Part shown: positions 54,668 through 63,404 of the stretch, in pieces
Position numbering within the stretch: the stretch's first letter is position 1
Layout of the letters: each line of letters begins with the position of its first letter
NCBI GenBank assembly: GCA_041879415.1
Contig: CP090851.1
Location: 2,728,001 to 2,792,000 of the forward strand
Source: Vibrio chagasii
Lineage (GTDB): Bacteria > Pseudomonadota > Gammaproteobacteria > Enterobacterales > Vibrionaceae
Reading direction: 5' to 3'
DNA length: 64,000 nucleotides
Position numbers and translations under genes: made by a program
Notes under the pieces: model-generated
Database searches by the model: none
Told to the model about the DNA's origin: nothing
The model's input: the letters and a program-made list of their open reading frames with translations, nothing else

Positions 54668-55705
54668 ATGACAAACACAACTAACACGACAAACGTTTAC
54701 GGCAAAGAGATCGCCATGACAGTCATTGGCGCTGGTTCTTACGGAACCTCTTTAGCCATATCTCTAGCGCGTAACGGTGCAAACGTTGTTCTTTGGGGAC
54801 ATGACCCTATCCACATGGCGCGCCTTGAATCTGAACGAGCAAATAATGAGTTTCTTCCTAATATCGATTTTCCAGAGAGCCTGATCATCGAGTCAGACCT
54901 AGAGAAAGCAGTGACAGCCAGTCGTGATCTCCTAGTCGTAGTTCCTAGCCACGTGTTTGGCATCGTCTTAAATAACCTAAAGCCTCATTTGTCAGCAAAT
55001 TCTCGTATCTGCTGGGCAACGAAAGGTCTAGAACCAGAAACAGGCCGACTACTAAAAGATGTCGCACACGATGTAATTGGTGATGGTTACTCACTAGCAG
55101 TTCTATCTGGCCCTACTTTTGCCAAAGAACTTGCGATGGGAATGCCGACCGCAATTTCAGTTGCGTCGCCAGACGAAAACTTCCTAAAAGAGCTACAAGA
55201 AAAGATTCACTGTGGCAAGACATTCCGTGTATACGCAAACTCAGATTTCATTGGTATGCAGCTTGGTGGTGCGGTTAAAAACGTTATTGCGATTGGTGCT
55301 GGCATGTCGGATGGTATTGGCTTCGGCGCTAATGCACGTACAGCGTTAATTACCCGTGGCTTAGCTGAGATGAGTCGATTGGGTGCAGCTCTTGGTGCAC
55401 AACCAGAAACCTTTATGGGTATGGCGGGACTTGGCGACCTAGTACTGACATGTACCGACAACCAATCGCGTAACCGTCGCTTCGGTTTAGCGTTAGGTTC
55501 AGGTAAAGATGTTGATACCGCACAGGAAGAAATTGGCCAGGTGGTAGAAGGTTATCGCAACACTAAAGAAGTTTGGTTACTATCAGAGCGTATGGGTGTT
55601 GAGATGCCAATTGTTGAACAAATTTATCAAGTGTTGTATCAAGGGAAAGACGCACACTTAGCTGCGCAAGATCTACTTGCTCGAGATAAAAAGTCAGAAA
55701 GATAA
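54668..55705 (+). CDS. gpsA: Glycerol-3-phosphate dehydrogenase [NAD(P)+]
   Basis: The 345-residue protein has the nucleotide site [44 protein letters not shown], the catalytic-lysine region [21 protein letters not shown] and [20 protein letters not shown]. It makes sn-glycerol 3-phosphate for phospholipids; that same metabolite feeds the TagD-like enzyme in the island. AGGTGG lies four bases before the ATG at 54668; a start 16 codons later is possible but less likely. Confidence 0.96.
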   Translation: MTNTTNTTNVYGKEIAMTVIGAGSYGTSLAISLARNGANVVLWGHDPIHMARLESERANNEFLPNIDFPESLIIESDLEKAVTASRDLLVVVPSHVFGIVLNNLKPHLSANSRICWATKGLEPETGRLLKDVAHDVIGDGYSLAVLSGPTFAKELAMGMPTAISVASPDENFLKELQEKIHCGKTFRVYANSDFIGMQLGGAVKNVIAIGAGMSDGIGFGANARTALITRGLAEMSRLGAALGAQPETFMGMAGLGDLVLTCTDNQSRNRRFGLALGSGKDVDTAQEEIGQVVEGYRNTKEVWLLSERMGVEMPIVEQIYQVLYQGKDAHLAAQDLLARDKKSER

Positions 55706-55862
55706 AGAAGCATATACGAGATTCGGGTAAACGAGATACGAAGAGAGTAAGTGTAAATTGAGCTCTTAATGAAAGCTGCTTTTCATTATTCGAATCTCGG
55801 TTACTCATTTCCTCTCTAACCGCTCTTCGAGACTCTCATCCCATCACTCGCATCAGCCCCTT
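55704..55862. repeat. Dispersed repeat A between gpsA and cysE
   Basis: A rightward arm (ATACGAGATTCGGGTAAACG, AGATACGAAGAG) at about 55714-55750 faces a leftward arm (TTCGAATCTCGGTTACTCAT, CTTCGAGACTCTCATCCC, CACTCGCATCAG) at about 55790-55858. The element begins at the gpsA stop codon. Confidence 0.72.
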
Positions 55863-55878
55863 AAAAATGGATGGAAAA

Positions 55879-56700
55879 ATGAAACACTGTGAACAACAAA
55901 AAGTTTGGCAATGCATTGTAAAAGAAGCTCGACAGCAGTCTGAGCAAGAACCTATGCTTGCGAGTTTTTACCATGCCACGATTATCAACCATGAAAGCCT
56001 GGGGGCTGCACTCAGTTACATTCTTGCTAACAAGTTAAAGACTGCTTCGATGCCAGCAATGGCAGTACGTGAAGTTGTTGAACAAGCCTTTGAAGAAGAT
56101 GACTCAATCATTGATGCGGCCGCTTGTGATATCTGCGCGACAGTTACTCGAGACCCGGCTGTAGAAATGTACTCTATGCCATTGCTCTACCTTAAAGGCT
56201 ATCACGCCCTGCAAGGTTATCGCGTGGCTAACTGGTTATGGAAGCAAGGGCGTATTGCACTGGCCACTTATCTGCAAAACCAAATTTCAGTCGCATGCCA
56301 AGTGGATATACACCCTGCAGCACGTATCGGCAAAGCTATCATGCTCGACCACGCAACTGGTATTGTTATCGGTGAAACGGCGGTAGTCGAAAACGACGTA
56401 TCCATCCTTCAAGATGTTACTCTCGGCGGTACCGGTAAAGAAGGCGGTGACCGTCACCCTAAAATCCGTGAAGGCGTGATGATTGGTGCTGGTGCGAAAA
56501 TACTCGGCAATATTGAAGTAGGTGAAGGCGCTAAGATTGGTTCTTGTTCTGTGGTACTACAAGCTGTACCACCACATACTACGGTCGCAGGTGTTCCCGC
56601 TAAGATTGTTGGTAAGCCAAAGACAGATAAGCCTTCTCTTGATATGGACCAAGGGTTCAATGGTCGCTCACAAAGCTTTATCCATGGTGATGGGATATAA
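55879..56700 (+). CDS. cysE: Serine O-acetyltransferase
   Basis: The 273-residue protein has the SATase N-terminal helical domain (EPMLASFYHATIINHESLGA) and a left-handed beta-helix (VDIHPAARIGKAIMLDHATG, GGTGKEGGDRHPKIREGVMI) ending in GVPAKIVGKPKTDKPSLDMD, FNGRSQSFIHGDGI. It makes O-acetylserine for cysteine synthesis and should be feedback-inhibited by cysteine through its C-terminal tail. The start MKHCEQQKVW at 55879 gives the same length as E. coli CysE; the frame is open four codons further. Confidence 0.95.
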   Translation: MKHCEQQKVWQCIVKEARQQSEQEPMLASFYHATIINHESLGAALSYILANKLKTASMPAMAVREVVEQAFEEDDSIIDAAACDICATVTRDPAVEMYSMPLLYLKGYHALQGYRVANWLWKQGRIALATYLQNQISVACQVDIHPAARIGKAIMLDHATGIVIGETAVVENDVSILQDVTLGGTGKEGGDRHPKIREGVMIGAGAKILGNIEVGEGAKIGSCSVVLQAVPPHTTVAGVPAKIVGKPKTDKPSLDMDQGFNGRSQSFIHGDGI

Positions 56701-56788
56701 AACAGCAGTAACGGGATACGAGTATCGAGATATGAAGAGATTAAAAGCAGAAGCGGAATTCGAAAATTTAAGAGCAGATGAATACAAC
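56698..56788. repeat. Dispersed repeat A between cysE and envC
   Basis: Family A units fill the 91 bases between the two genes: AGCAGTAACGGGATACGAGT, ATCGAGATATGAAGAG, GCAGAAGCGGAATTCGAAAA, GAGCAGATGAATACAA. The repeat lies directly before the envC start, so it may carry the envC ribosome site. Confidence 0.7.
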
Positions 56789-56791
56789 TAA

Positions 56792-57943
56792 ATGACGATA
56801 ATGATGAAACATATTCGAGCTATCAGCCGAACTCTTCTTATATCTACCAGCCTCAGTGCTGCGCTTTTATCAACATCATCATTTGCCGCGTCTCAAGGTG
56901 AACTGAAAGGCGTATCCAGCGAGATCTCTCGCCAACAGAAAGCCCTATCTTCACAGCAAAAAAAACTCGATAGCTTACAAGCAAGCTTAAAGAAGCAAGA
57001 GCTGTCTATTGCTGCACTGGAAAAAGACATTCAAGACAGTAAAAGGCAGCTTAATACGGCGAATGCAAATATTGCTAGCTTAGATGCTAAGATCAAAGCA
57101 CTTACCGCTCAGAAAAAAGTGCATACCGATAAGTTGGAACAACTGATCCAAACTTACTACATGACAAGTCGTGCTAAAGCCTCATCCCACATTCTCAACA
57201 CGGGTGTCGAAGAAGATCGCATAAGCCATTACTATCAACATCTTGCTAAAGCCCGTTCTGCAACAATCAAAACAATTGAACAAACACAACTCGAGTTAGA
57301 AGAAAGCCATAAGCAGCGCCAACTTGAACAAGAGCAAATTGCGACTCTATTAAAACAACAGACAACAAAGCGCGATAAATTAGCCCAGACTCAAACGCAG
57401 CGTAAGAAAACCGTTGGCAGTATTAAGAAAAACATCTCAGGTGATAAAAATTACTTAGCCGAGCTGCAGCGTAATGAGACTCGCCTCAAAGCGGAGATCG
57501 CCAAAGCAGAGAAAGCCGCTCGAGAAAGACGTAACACGGTGCCTATGGATGGCTTAGCAAAACGTAAAGGAAAACTACCTTGGCCAATCAAAGGAAAAGT
57601 TCTGCATAACTACGGCTCACGTCAAACCGGGCAAGTTAACTGGAAAGGTATGGTGATTAATGCCAAATATGGCCAACAGGTTAAATCGGTTTACTCAGGC
57701 ACCGTTGTTTTTGCTGAGTATCTACGTGGTTATGGCTTAGTAGTCCTTCTTGATCACGGCAAAGGTGACATGACGCTCTATGGCTTTAACCAAGCACTAC
57801 TCAAGAAAGAAGGCGATAAAGTGAAAGCTGGCGAAGCCATTGCCCTTGCTGGTGACACTGGCGGTCAAACCCGCCCATCACTGTACTTTGAGATTCGCAG
57901 AAACAGCCAAGCTCAGAATCCAAAGAGTTGGTTGGTTAGGTAA
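56792..57943 (+). CDS. envC: Murein hydrolase activator EnvC
   Basis: The 383-residue protein has a signal peptide (ISRTLLISTSLSAALLSTSS, cleaved near SFAAS), long coiled coils (about 35-250) that recruit it to FtsEX at the division site, and a C-terminal degenerate LytM domain (about 260-383: LPWPIKGKVLHNYGSRQTGQ, YGLVVLLDHGKGDMTLYGFN) that lacks the full zinc ligand set and activates amidases AmiA/B. The exact start is uncertain (56792, or an ATG three or four codons later). Directly followed by a dispersed repeat. Confidence 0.94.
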   Translation: MTIMMKHIRAISRTLLISTSLSAALLSTSSFAASQGELKGVSSEISRQQKALSSQQKKLDSLQASLKKQELSIAALEKDIQDSKRQLNTANANIASLDAKIKALTAQKKVHTDKLEQLIQTYYMTSRAKASSHILNTGVEEDRISHYYQHLAKARSATIKTIEQTQLELEESHKQRQLEQEQIATLLKQQTTKRDKLAQTQTQRKKTVGSIKKNISGDKNYLAELQRNETRLKAEIAKAEKAARERRNTVPMDGLAKRKGKLPWPIKGKVLHNYGSRQTGQVNWKGMVINAKYGQQVKSVYSGTVVFAEYLRGYGLVVLLDHGKGDMTLYGFNQALLKKEGDKVKAGEAIALAGDTGGQTRPSLYFEIRRNSQAQNPKSWLVR

Positions 57944-58131
57944 AAGCAGATACGGGATTCGAGTAATCGAGATTCGAAAGGCTTAAAAACAGATACGGAG
58001 TTCAAGTCATCGAGATAAAAAATCATGAGAGCCGATAAAAGGTTAGAGCAAAACGTGATATGAAAAACAACCTAGTCGTCGCTCTCCTGCTTTTCGTTTA
58101 CTCGTATCTCGTTACCCGTATCTTCTATTTA
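57944..58131. repeat. Long imperfect inverted repeat of family A after envC
   Basis: A rightward arm (GCAGATACGGGATTCGAGTA, ATCGAGATTCGAAAGG, ACAGATACGGAGTTC) at about 57950-58010 faces a leftward arm (TTTTCGTTTACTCGTATCTC, GTTACCCGTATCTTC) at about 58092-58128. The element separates convergent envC and the TetR gene and overlaps the end of the latter. It may form a long hairpin serving both transcripts. Confidence 0.75.
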
Positions 58132-58763
58132 CAATTCAACGCTCTTACGCCATCTTCCAATAATGTCAGCTGTTCAAAACCTTGCGCGGTCGCAATTGGT
58201 TTAACGGTCGCGATCATCTGCAGCATACCTTGGTGAACCACTTGTTCCGTTATTTGCGCTTTTGGAGACATTGCAGATTGGTAAGCTAACCAGCCCGATG
58301 CAATCAAGTGAAGAGAGGTCACCATCGATTTCATCTCTGAATCTGTCGCTTTCAGCAAGTTCAATTCAACAAAAGCTCTCATAATATCGACAAGATTCGT
58401 TTGTAATCTTTCTTGCACTGCCATGTAATCAAGGTGAAGTTGCTCGTCACGAGACAAGATTTCCGGAAGATTTGCGTAGAAAAAACGATACTTCCACATC
58501 AGAGTAAATATCGAATCTAAATAGTGTTTTAATAGCGTGAGGCTCTCTTTCTGACCTTGGATAGGAGTAAACCTTTCAAGCAATTCAGTAGAGTAGAGGG
58601 TAAAGATATCACGGACAATTTCTTGCTTGTTACGAAAGTGGTAGTAGAGGTTACCAGGGCTGATCTCGATGTGGTCAGCAATATGATTAGTCGTAATACT
58701 ACGCTCACCATGCTCGTTAAAAAGCTCTAAAGCAGCGTAAACAATCTTGTCACGTGTTTTCAT
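58125..58763 (-). CDS. TetR/AcrR-family transcriptional regulator
   Basis: The 212-residue protein has a TetR DNA-binding domain at residues 1-50 (TRDKIVYAALELFNEHGERS, ITTNHIADHIEISPGNLYYH, FRNKQEIV) and a helical ligand-binding domain without a recognised ligand. It is not SlmA as far as I can tell. A large palindrome 16 bases upstream of its start (58779-58820) is a likely autoregulatory operator. Targets beyond itself are unknown; the nearest sugar gene is the ugd copy upstream on the same strand. Confidence 0.88.
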   Translation of the reverse strand: MKTRDKIVYAALELFNEHGERSITTNHIADHIEISPGNLYYHFRNKQEIVRDIFTLYSTELLERFTPIQGQKESLTLLKHYLDSIFTLMWKYRFFYANLPEILSRDEQLHLDYMAVQERLQTNLVDIMRAFVELNLLKATDSEMKSMVTSLHLIASGWLAYQSAMSPKAQITEQVVHQGMLQMIATVKPIATAQGFEQLTLLEDGVRALNCK

Positions 58764-58778
58764 TATTTATAAGTATCC

Positions 58779-58820
58779 CTATCCGTTTAGTGGTTCAGTA
58801 TATCGCCACTAAACAGATAG
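58779..58820. promoter_or_regulatory. Palindromic candidate operator of the TetR gene
   Basis: Fifteen-base arms, CTATCCGTTTAGTGG and CCACTAAACAGATAG, are complementary except at one position and flank a 12-base AT-rich spacer. On the minus strand the spacer contains GATATACTG, with a TATACT that could be a -10. Size and symmetry fit a TetR dimer-pair site. It has no U run, so it is unlikely to be only a terminator for the ugd gene upstream. Confidence 0.65.
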
Positions 58821-58871
58821 ATCGAGCTGTTAACATCTGGTCTAATTAGCACTAGCTAAAATAGAGCCAAA

Positions 58872-60035
58872 TCAATCACTACCAAACAGATCTCGAGTGT
58901 AAACCTTGTTTGCCACGTCTGCGATCTCTTCTACCATTCGATTAGAAACAATCACATCGGATACCGCTTTGAACTCAGCAAGATCAGAATAGACTTTCGA
59001 GTTGAAAAAGTGCTCTTCTTTCAATACCGGTTCAAACACAACAACTTCGATACCTTTCGCTTTCAAACGCTTCATGATCCCTTGAATTGAAGAAGCACGG
59101 AAGTTGTCCGAACCTGCCTTCATGATCAAGCGATAAATGCCGACCACTTTAGGAGAACGCTTGATGATTGAATCCGCAATAAAATCTTTGCGGGTACGGT
59201 TAGCGTCAACGATAGCACCAACAATGTTGTTTGGTACATCTTGGTAGTTGGCTAATAGTTGTTTGGTATCTTTCGGCAAACAATAGCCACCATAACCAAA
59301 CGAAGGATTGTTGTAGTGATTGCCAATTCGAGGATCTAAACCCACACCCTCAATGATCTGGCGAGAATCCAAGCCATGTGCTTCCGCGTAAGAGTCAAGT
59401 TCATTGAAATATGCAACACGCATTGCCAGGTAAGTATTAGAGAAAAGTTTTACTGCTTCAGCTTCCGTAGAGTTAGTGAACAAAACATCGATATTGTCTT
59501 TTTCAGCACCTTCAACTAGAAGGTTTGCAAACACTGTAGCTCGCTCAGAGCACTCACCAACAATAATTCGAGAAGGGTTCAAATTATCGTACAACGCTTT
59601 ACCTTCGCGCAAAAACTCGGGGGAGAAGATGATATTTTCGCAGTTCAGTTCTTGTTTGATCCGTTCAGTATAGCCAACAGGTACCGTTGATTTAATGACC
59701 ATCACCGCTTCCGGGTTTACCATCATGACATCACGGATAACAGACTCTACTGAACTAGTATTAAAGTAGTTTGTTTTGGGGTCATAATCCGTTGGGGTTG
59801 CAATGATGACAAAGTCGGCGCCTTCATATACTGATTTATCGGTCGTTGCCCTGAAGTTCAGTGCTTTATTTGCCAGAAAGTGTTCTATTTCAAAATCAAC
59901 AATAGGTGATTGCTTATTATTAAGCATTTTCACTTTTTTCTCGATGATATCCACCGCGATCACTTCATGATGCTGAGCCAATAACATCGCATTTGAGAGA
60001 CCTACATACCCTGTACCTGCTATTACAATCTTCAT
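58872..60035 (-). CDS. ugd: UDP-glucose 6-dehydrogenase (copy 2)
   Basis: The 387-residue protein starts [20 protein letters not shown] and contains [25 protein letters not shown] and [15 protein letters not shown] with the catalytic cysteine. It is a diverged paralogue of 14976-16142. The ATG at 60035 follows AGG at seven bases; the open frame has eight more codons. It stands alone near hldD, outside the island, so it may supply UDP-GlcA to core LPS, while copy 1 serves the capsule. Confidence 0.95.
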   Translation of the reverse strand: MKIVIAGTGYVGLSNAMLLAQHHEVIAVDIIEKKVKMLNNKQSPIVDFEIEHFLANKALNFRATTDKSVYEGADFVIIATPTDYDPKTNYFNTSSVESVIRDVMMVNPEAVMVIKSTVPVGYTERIKQELNCENIIFSPEFLREGKALYDNLNPSRIIVGECSERATVFANLLVEGAEKDNIDVLFTNSTEAEAVKLFSNTYLAMRVAYFNELDSYAEAHGLDSRQIIEGVGLDPRIGNHYNNPSFGYGGYCLPKDTKQLLANYQDVPNNIVGAIVDANRTRKDFIADSIIKRSPKVVGIYRLIMKAGSDNFRASSIQGIMKRLKAKGIEVVVFEPVLKEEHFFNSKVYSDLAEFKAVSDVIVSNRMVEEIADVANKVYTRDLFGSD

Positions 60036-60187
60036 AACAATACCTATATTTTTGAGCAATTAACTCAACAAAATTTATAACTTAGCTTGCCGTATCATAC
60101 TCCGGTTGGGGAATTATTCCACTAGCCCGCCTTATCCATTCCTTGCTATACTCGTGATAGTTTTGTATTCAAAAGAGTTAGAGAATT

Positions 60188-61129
60188 ATGATTATCGTAA
60201 CCGGTGGTGCTGGCATGATTGGCAGCAATATTGTTAAGGCGCTTAACGAAGCGGGCCACAACGATATTCTAGTCGTCGACAACTTAAAAGACGGTAAGAA
60301 GTTCAAAAACCTAGTAGACTTAGACATCACAGATTATATGGATCGTGATGACTTTCTAACTCAAGTAATGGCTGGCGATGACTTCGGTCATATTGAAGCG
60401 ATTTTCCACGAAGGTGCATGCTCTGCGACCACTGAGTGGGATGGTAAGTACATGATGCTTAACAACTATGAGTACTCAAAAGAACTGCTTCATTACTGTG
60501 TTGAACGTGAAATTCCATTCCTATATGCCTCTTCCGCTGCGACATATGGTGAAACTGACACTTTCATTGAAGAGCGCGAATATGAAGGAGCATTGAACGT
60601 ATACGGCTACTCTAAACAACAGTTCGATAACTACGTTCGTCGCCTAGCAGCTGATGCAGCAGCGCACAACGAAACACTTTCGCAAATCGTTGGCTTCAGA
60701 TACTTCAATGTTTATGGCCCGCGTGAACAACATAAAGGTAGCATGGCATCCGTTGCCTTCCACCTGAACAATCAAATGAATTCTGGTGAAAATCCAAAAC
60801 TGTTTGCAGGCAGCGAAACCTTCAAGCGAGATTTTGTTTATGTTGGTGATGTAGCGGCAGTAAACCTCTGGTTCTTAGAAAGTGGCGTTTCTGGTATTTT
60901 TAATCTAGGCACTGGCAATGCAGAGTCCTTTGAAGAAGTCGCAAAAGCCGTGATTAAACACCACGGCAAAGGAGAAATTGAAACCATCCCATTCCCAGAG
61001 CAACTAAAAGGCGCTTATCAAGAGTTTACGCAAGCCGACTTAACTAAGCTACGTAATACAGGCTGCGATATTGAATTTAAGTCTGTCGCCGATGGCGTTG
61101 CCGAATACATGAAGCTTATTAATGCATAA
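60188..61129 (+). CDS. hldD: ADP-L-glycero-D-manno-heptose 6-epimerase
   Basis: The 313-residue protein has the NADP site [20 protein letters not shown], the [16 protein letters not shown] motif, YGYSKQQFD (catalytic Tyr-Lys), and [37 protein letters not shown]. It finishes heptose synthesis for the LPS inner core. It is the classic flank of vibrio O-antigen/capsule loci. Upstream, TATACT near 60153 could be a -10. Confidence 0.97.
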   Translation: MIIVTGGAGMIGSNIVKALNEAGHNDILVVDNLKDGKKFKNLVDLDITDYMDRDDFLTQVMAGDDFGHIEAIFHEGACSATTEWDGKYMMLNNYEYSKELLHYCVEREIPFLYASSAATYGETDTFIEEREYEGALNVYGYSKQQFDNYVRRLAADAAAHNETLSQIVGFRYFNVYGPREQHKGSMASVAFHLNNQMNSGENPKLFAGSETFKRDFVYVGDVAAVNLWFLESGVSGIFNLGTGNAESFEEVAKAVIKHHGKGEIETIPFPEQLKGAYQEFTQADLTKLRNTGCDIEFKSVADGVAEYMKLINA

Positions 61130-61150
61130 TAAGTGAACCGATATTGGATT

Positions 61151-61228
61151 TAATGACGGACAATATTGTTAGAACCGTCATTATAAAAATATGATCATTT
61201 CCTGAGGAGCGAGCTCACAGTTCGCTCC
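61151..61228 (+). other. Two stem-loops between hldD and the lpxM-like gene
   Basis: TAATGACGG, 15-base loop, CCGTCATTA forms a perfect nine-pair stem at 61151-61183, with no U run after it. GGAGCGA, nine bases, TCGCTCC forms a second stem at 61206-61228. They may be a weak terminator and a leader structure of the acyltransferase gene. Confidence 0.45.
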
Positions 61229-61251
61229 CATAATAAAACTGTAGTGTATTG

Positions 61252-62208
61252 ATGACCACACAACGCAATGACTTTGACCCAAAAGCATACAATCCTGAGT
61301 TTGAATGGGGCTTTCTAGCACCTAAATACTGGGTTACCTGGATCGCTGTGCTACTGTCTTCGTTAGTTAGTTTTTTACCTAATAGCATTCGTTTAGCTAT
61401 GGCGAAATTTATCGCTAAACAAGCTGTGAAGGTCAAGAATAAAGCCAACCGTCGCGCTCGTGTAAACCTTGAGATGTGTTTTCCTGAGCAATCAATCGAA
61501 CAACGCGAAGCACTCCTTTATAAGTCTTACGTTACATCCATCTCATTTTTGATGGGCTTTGCATCACTAACCCTTAAAAGCAAAGATTGGCTAGAGAGTA
61601 ATACGTCGATAAACGGCCTGAGCAACCTAACCGATATTACGGATAGTGGCGATAATGTTATCTTGTTAGTACCACACACATGGGCGATCGATATCCCAGC
61701 AGTGTTACTCGCGTCACGTAATCTACCTGTATCTGCAATGGCGAAAGCCCAGAAAAACAAGCTCAGTGACTGGTTGATGCACCGTCAGCGCGTACAATAC
61801 GGCGGCCGAGTTTATGACCGCAGCGGTGGTATAAAGCCTTTCATTAAGTCTGTAAGGGATGGTTACCTAGGTTATTACCTCCCAGATGAGGATCTTGGTC
61901 GCGAGCATAGTGTCTTCGTTGATTTTTTTGCTACACAAAAAGCAACTATTTCAGGCCTTGGTCGATTATCTAAGCTGAGCAAGGCTAAAATTGTTCCACT
62001 ATTCGCTCAATACGATAGCAACACAGGCCAATACACTCTGGACTTCTACCCTGCTTTACCCTTTCCGACAGGAAGCGAAGAAGAGGATGCGCGTATGATG
62101 AACCAGTGCATTGAAGCTTACGTAGGTAATAATCCAGAGCAATACATGTGGATATTACGTTTGTTGAAAACTCGCCCTGACACTAATCATAATCCATATG
62201 CAGTATAA
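61252..62208 (+). CDS. Lipid A secondary acyltransferase (LpxL/LpxM family)
   Basis: The 318-residue protein has one N-terminal membrane segment (WVTWIAVLLSSLVSFLPNSI) and the HX4D catalytic motif in LLVPHTWAIDIPAVL, plus YYLPDEDLGREHSVFVDFFA and the final NPEQYMWILRLLKTRP. It adds a secondary acyl chain to Kdo2-lipid A at the inner membrane. It resembles the LpxM (MsbB) branch, of which V. cholerae LpxN is a hydroxyacyl-specific member, so chain type is open. Start chosen at ATG 61252 rather than the TTG one codon before. Confidence 0.9.
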   Translation: MTTQRNDFDPKAYNPEFEWGFLAPKYWVTWIAVLLSSLVSFLPNSIRLAMAKFIAKQAVKVKNKANRRARVNLEMCFPEQSIEQREALLYKSYVTSISFLMGFASLTLKSKDWLESNTSINGLSNLTDITDSGDNVILLVPHTWAIDIPAVLLASRNLPVSAMAKAQKNKLSDWLMHRQRVQYGGRVYDRSGGIKPFIKSVRDGYLGYYLPDEDLGREHSVFVDFFATQKATISGLGRLSKLSKAKIVPLFAQYDSNTGQYTLDFYPALPFPTGSEEEDARMMNQCIEAYVGNNPEQYMWILRLLKTRPDTNHNPYAV

Positions 62209-63403
62209 ACTCGAACGTGCTTTATTAATGAAAAATAGTATTACTAGTAGTTTAATATTACTCCCTTATTTCTACCTATTTATCTTTATCGCCATCTTAC
62301 CTGGCGGTGAAAAGAATATGGTCGTTGGGGCCCTTATTTCTATCTTTGCAAGTTTAGTTGTTATATCAAAACAAAACATAAAGCAGAACTTATCTAATTA
62401 TACTTTTTGGATCGTTCTGTTATTTACCACTTTCATATCTCTAAAATATCTATTGCAAAGCGCAAGCCCAAGTATGCTTCGAGCTACATTATCGGTATCA
62501 CTACTTATGCTTGTATTCCCTTTAAGACTAATCAATCAACGGTCTTTAATGTGGATGTCATTTGTTGGTTCGATTGCCCTTACAGCTTTTATAAGCTATC
62601 ACCTGCTGTACTTAGGTACACGCCGAGGAGATCTTCTTCTCAATGCTATCCCATATTCCACTCTCTGTGGAACTATAGCTGTCCTTGCTCTCTATCAATT
62701 TATAGAGACAAAGAAATTACTACCTATCGCGACCACACTGCTGTCAGTTAGTAGTATCTTAATATCGGAAACCAGAGGGGTTTGGTTGGCTCTGTTATGC
62801 GCATTCTCGATTTTGCTCTTTACTTACCTCAGAACCCAAAAAAAGCGTTGGAAAATTTTAGGAGCAATGCTCACCATCTTCTTTACTATCTCTTTTGTAT
62901 TCAAAGACCAACTAACAGAAAGGTACGAGAAAACTGAAAGAGAATACGCTGCGATTCAAAGTGGTGACTATGGCACGTCTATCGGTCTAAGATTTCAGAT
63001 GTGGCAAGCAGCAACAGAGATTGGTAAACGCAATTTTTGGATAGGTGCAGGGTCAGAGCATAAAGAGGTATTCTTAAATCTAGTTGATGAGGGGCTAATC
63101 GAGCGGAGTCTGGCTAAATTCCACCCGGATCAGTATCATAACCAGTTTTTTGAAAACTTCGCAAAAATGGGAATTATTGGATTAATTTTTACATTGATGT
63201 TGTTTTTCGTACCGCTATATTATGCAGCAACCAAAAGAAATGAAAAAAGCAGCTTAATATTTTCTTTAGTCGCTTTCTATTTTATAGCTTGCTTAACTGA
63301 TTCACCACTTTGGTATGCAGAGACGACTCTAATGTATCTAATGCTGATAATTCCGTTATGTAATGATCAACTCTCTTTCAAACAAAAAATAAAGACGAAC
63401 TAG
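62198..63403 (+). CDS. O-antigen ligase (WaaL/Wzy_C family)
   Basis: The 401-residue protein has about ten membrane segments, ISETRGVWLALLCAFSILLF (with the conserved arginine of Wzy_C proteins) and a periplasmic loop ending FHPDQYHNQFFENFAKMGII, with the conserved histidine. Located between a lipid A acyltransferase and a core glycosyltransferase, it should ligate O-antigen to core-lipid A. The outermost ATG overlaps the acyltransferase by 11 bases; an ATG at 62228 is an equally possible start. Confidence 0.82.
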   Translation: MQYKLERALLMKNSITSSLILLPYFYLFIFIAILPGGEKNMVVGALISIFASLVVISKQNIKQNLSNYTFWIVLLFTTFISLKYLLQSASPSMLRATLSVSLLMLVFPLRLINQRSLMWMSFVGSIALTAFISYHLLYLGTRRGDLLLNAIPYSTLCGTIAVLALYQFIETKKLLPIATTLLSVSSILISETRGVWLALLCAFSILLFTYLRTQKKRWKILGAMLTIFFTISFVFKDQLTERYEKTEREYAAIQSGDYGTSIGLRFQMWQAATEIGKRNFWIGAGSEHKEVFLNLVDEGLIERSLAKFHPDQYHNQFFENFAKMGIIGLIFTLMLFFVPLYYAATKRNEKSSLIFSLVAFYFIACLTDSPLWYAETTLMYLMLIIPLCNDQLSFKQKIKTN

Positions 63404-63404
63404 T

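Noticed and set aside
58125..58763. TetR gene called as slmA (nucleoid occlusion factor)
   Set aside because: Only the DNA-binding domain looks alike; the C-terminal domain and context (after envC, not near dut/coaBC) do not support SlmA.
14976..60035. Recent duplication of ugd able to delete the island by recombination
   Set aside because: The copies are too diverged at DNA level for efficient recombination, and the interval includes gpsA and other genes whose loss would be lethal or very costly.
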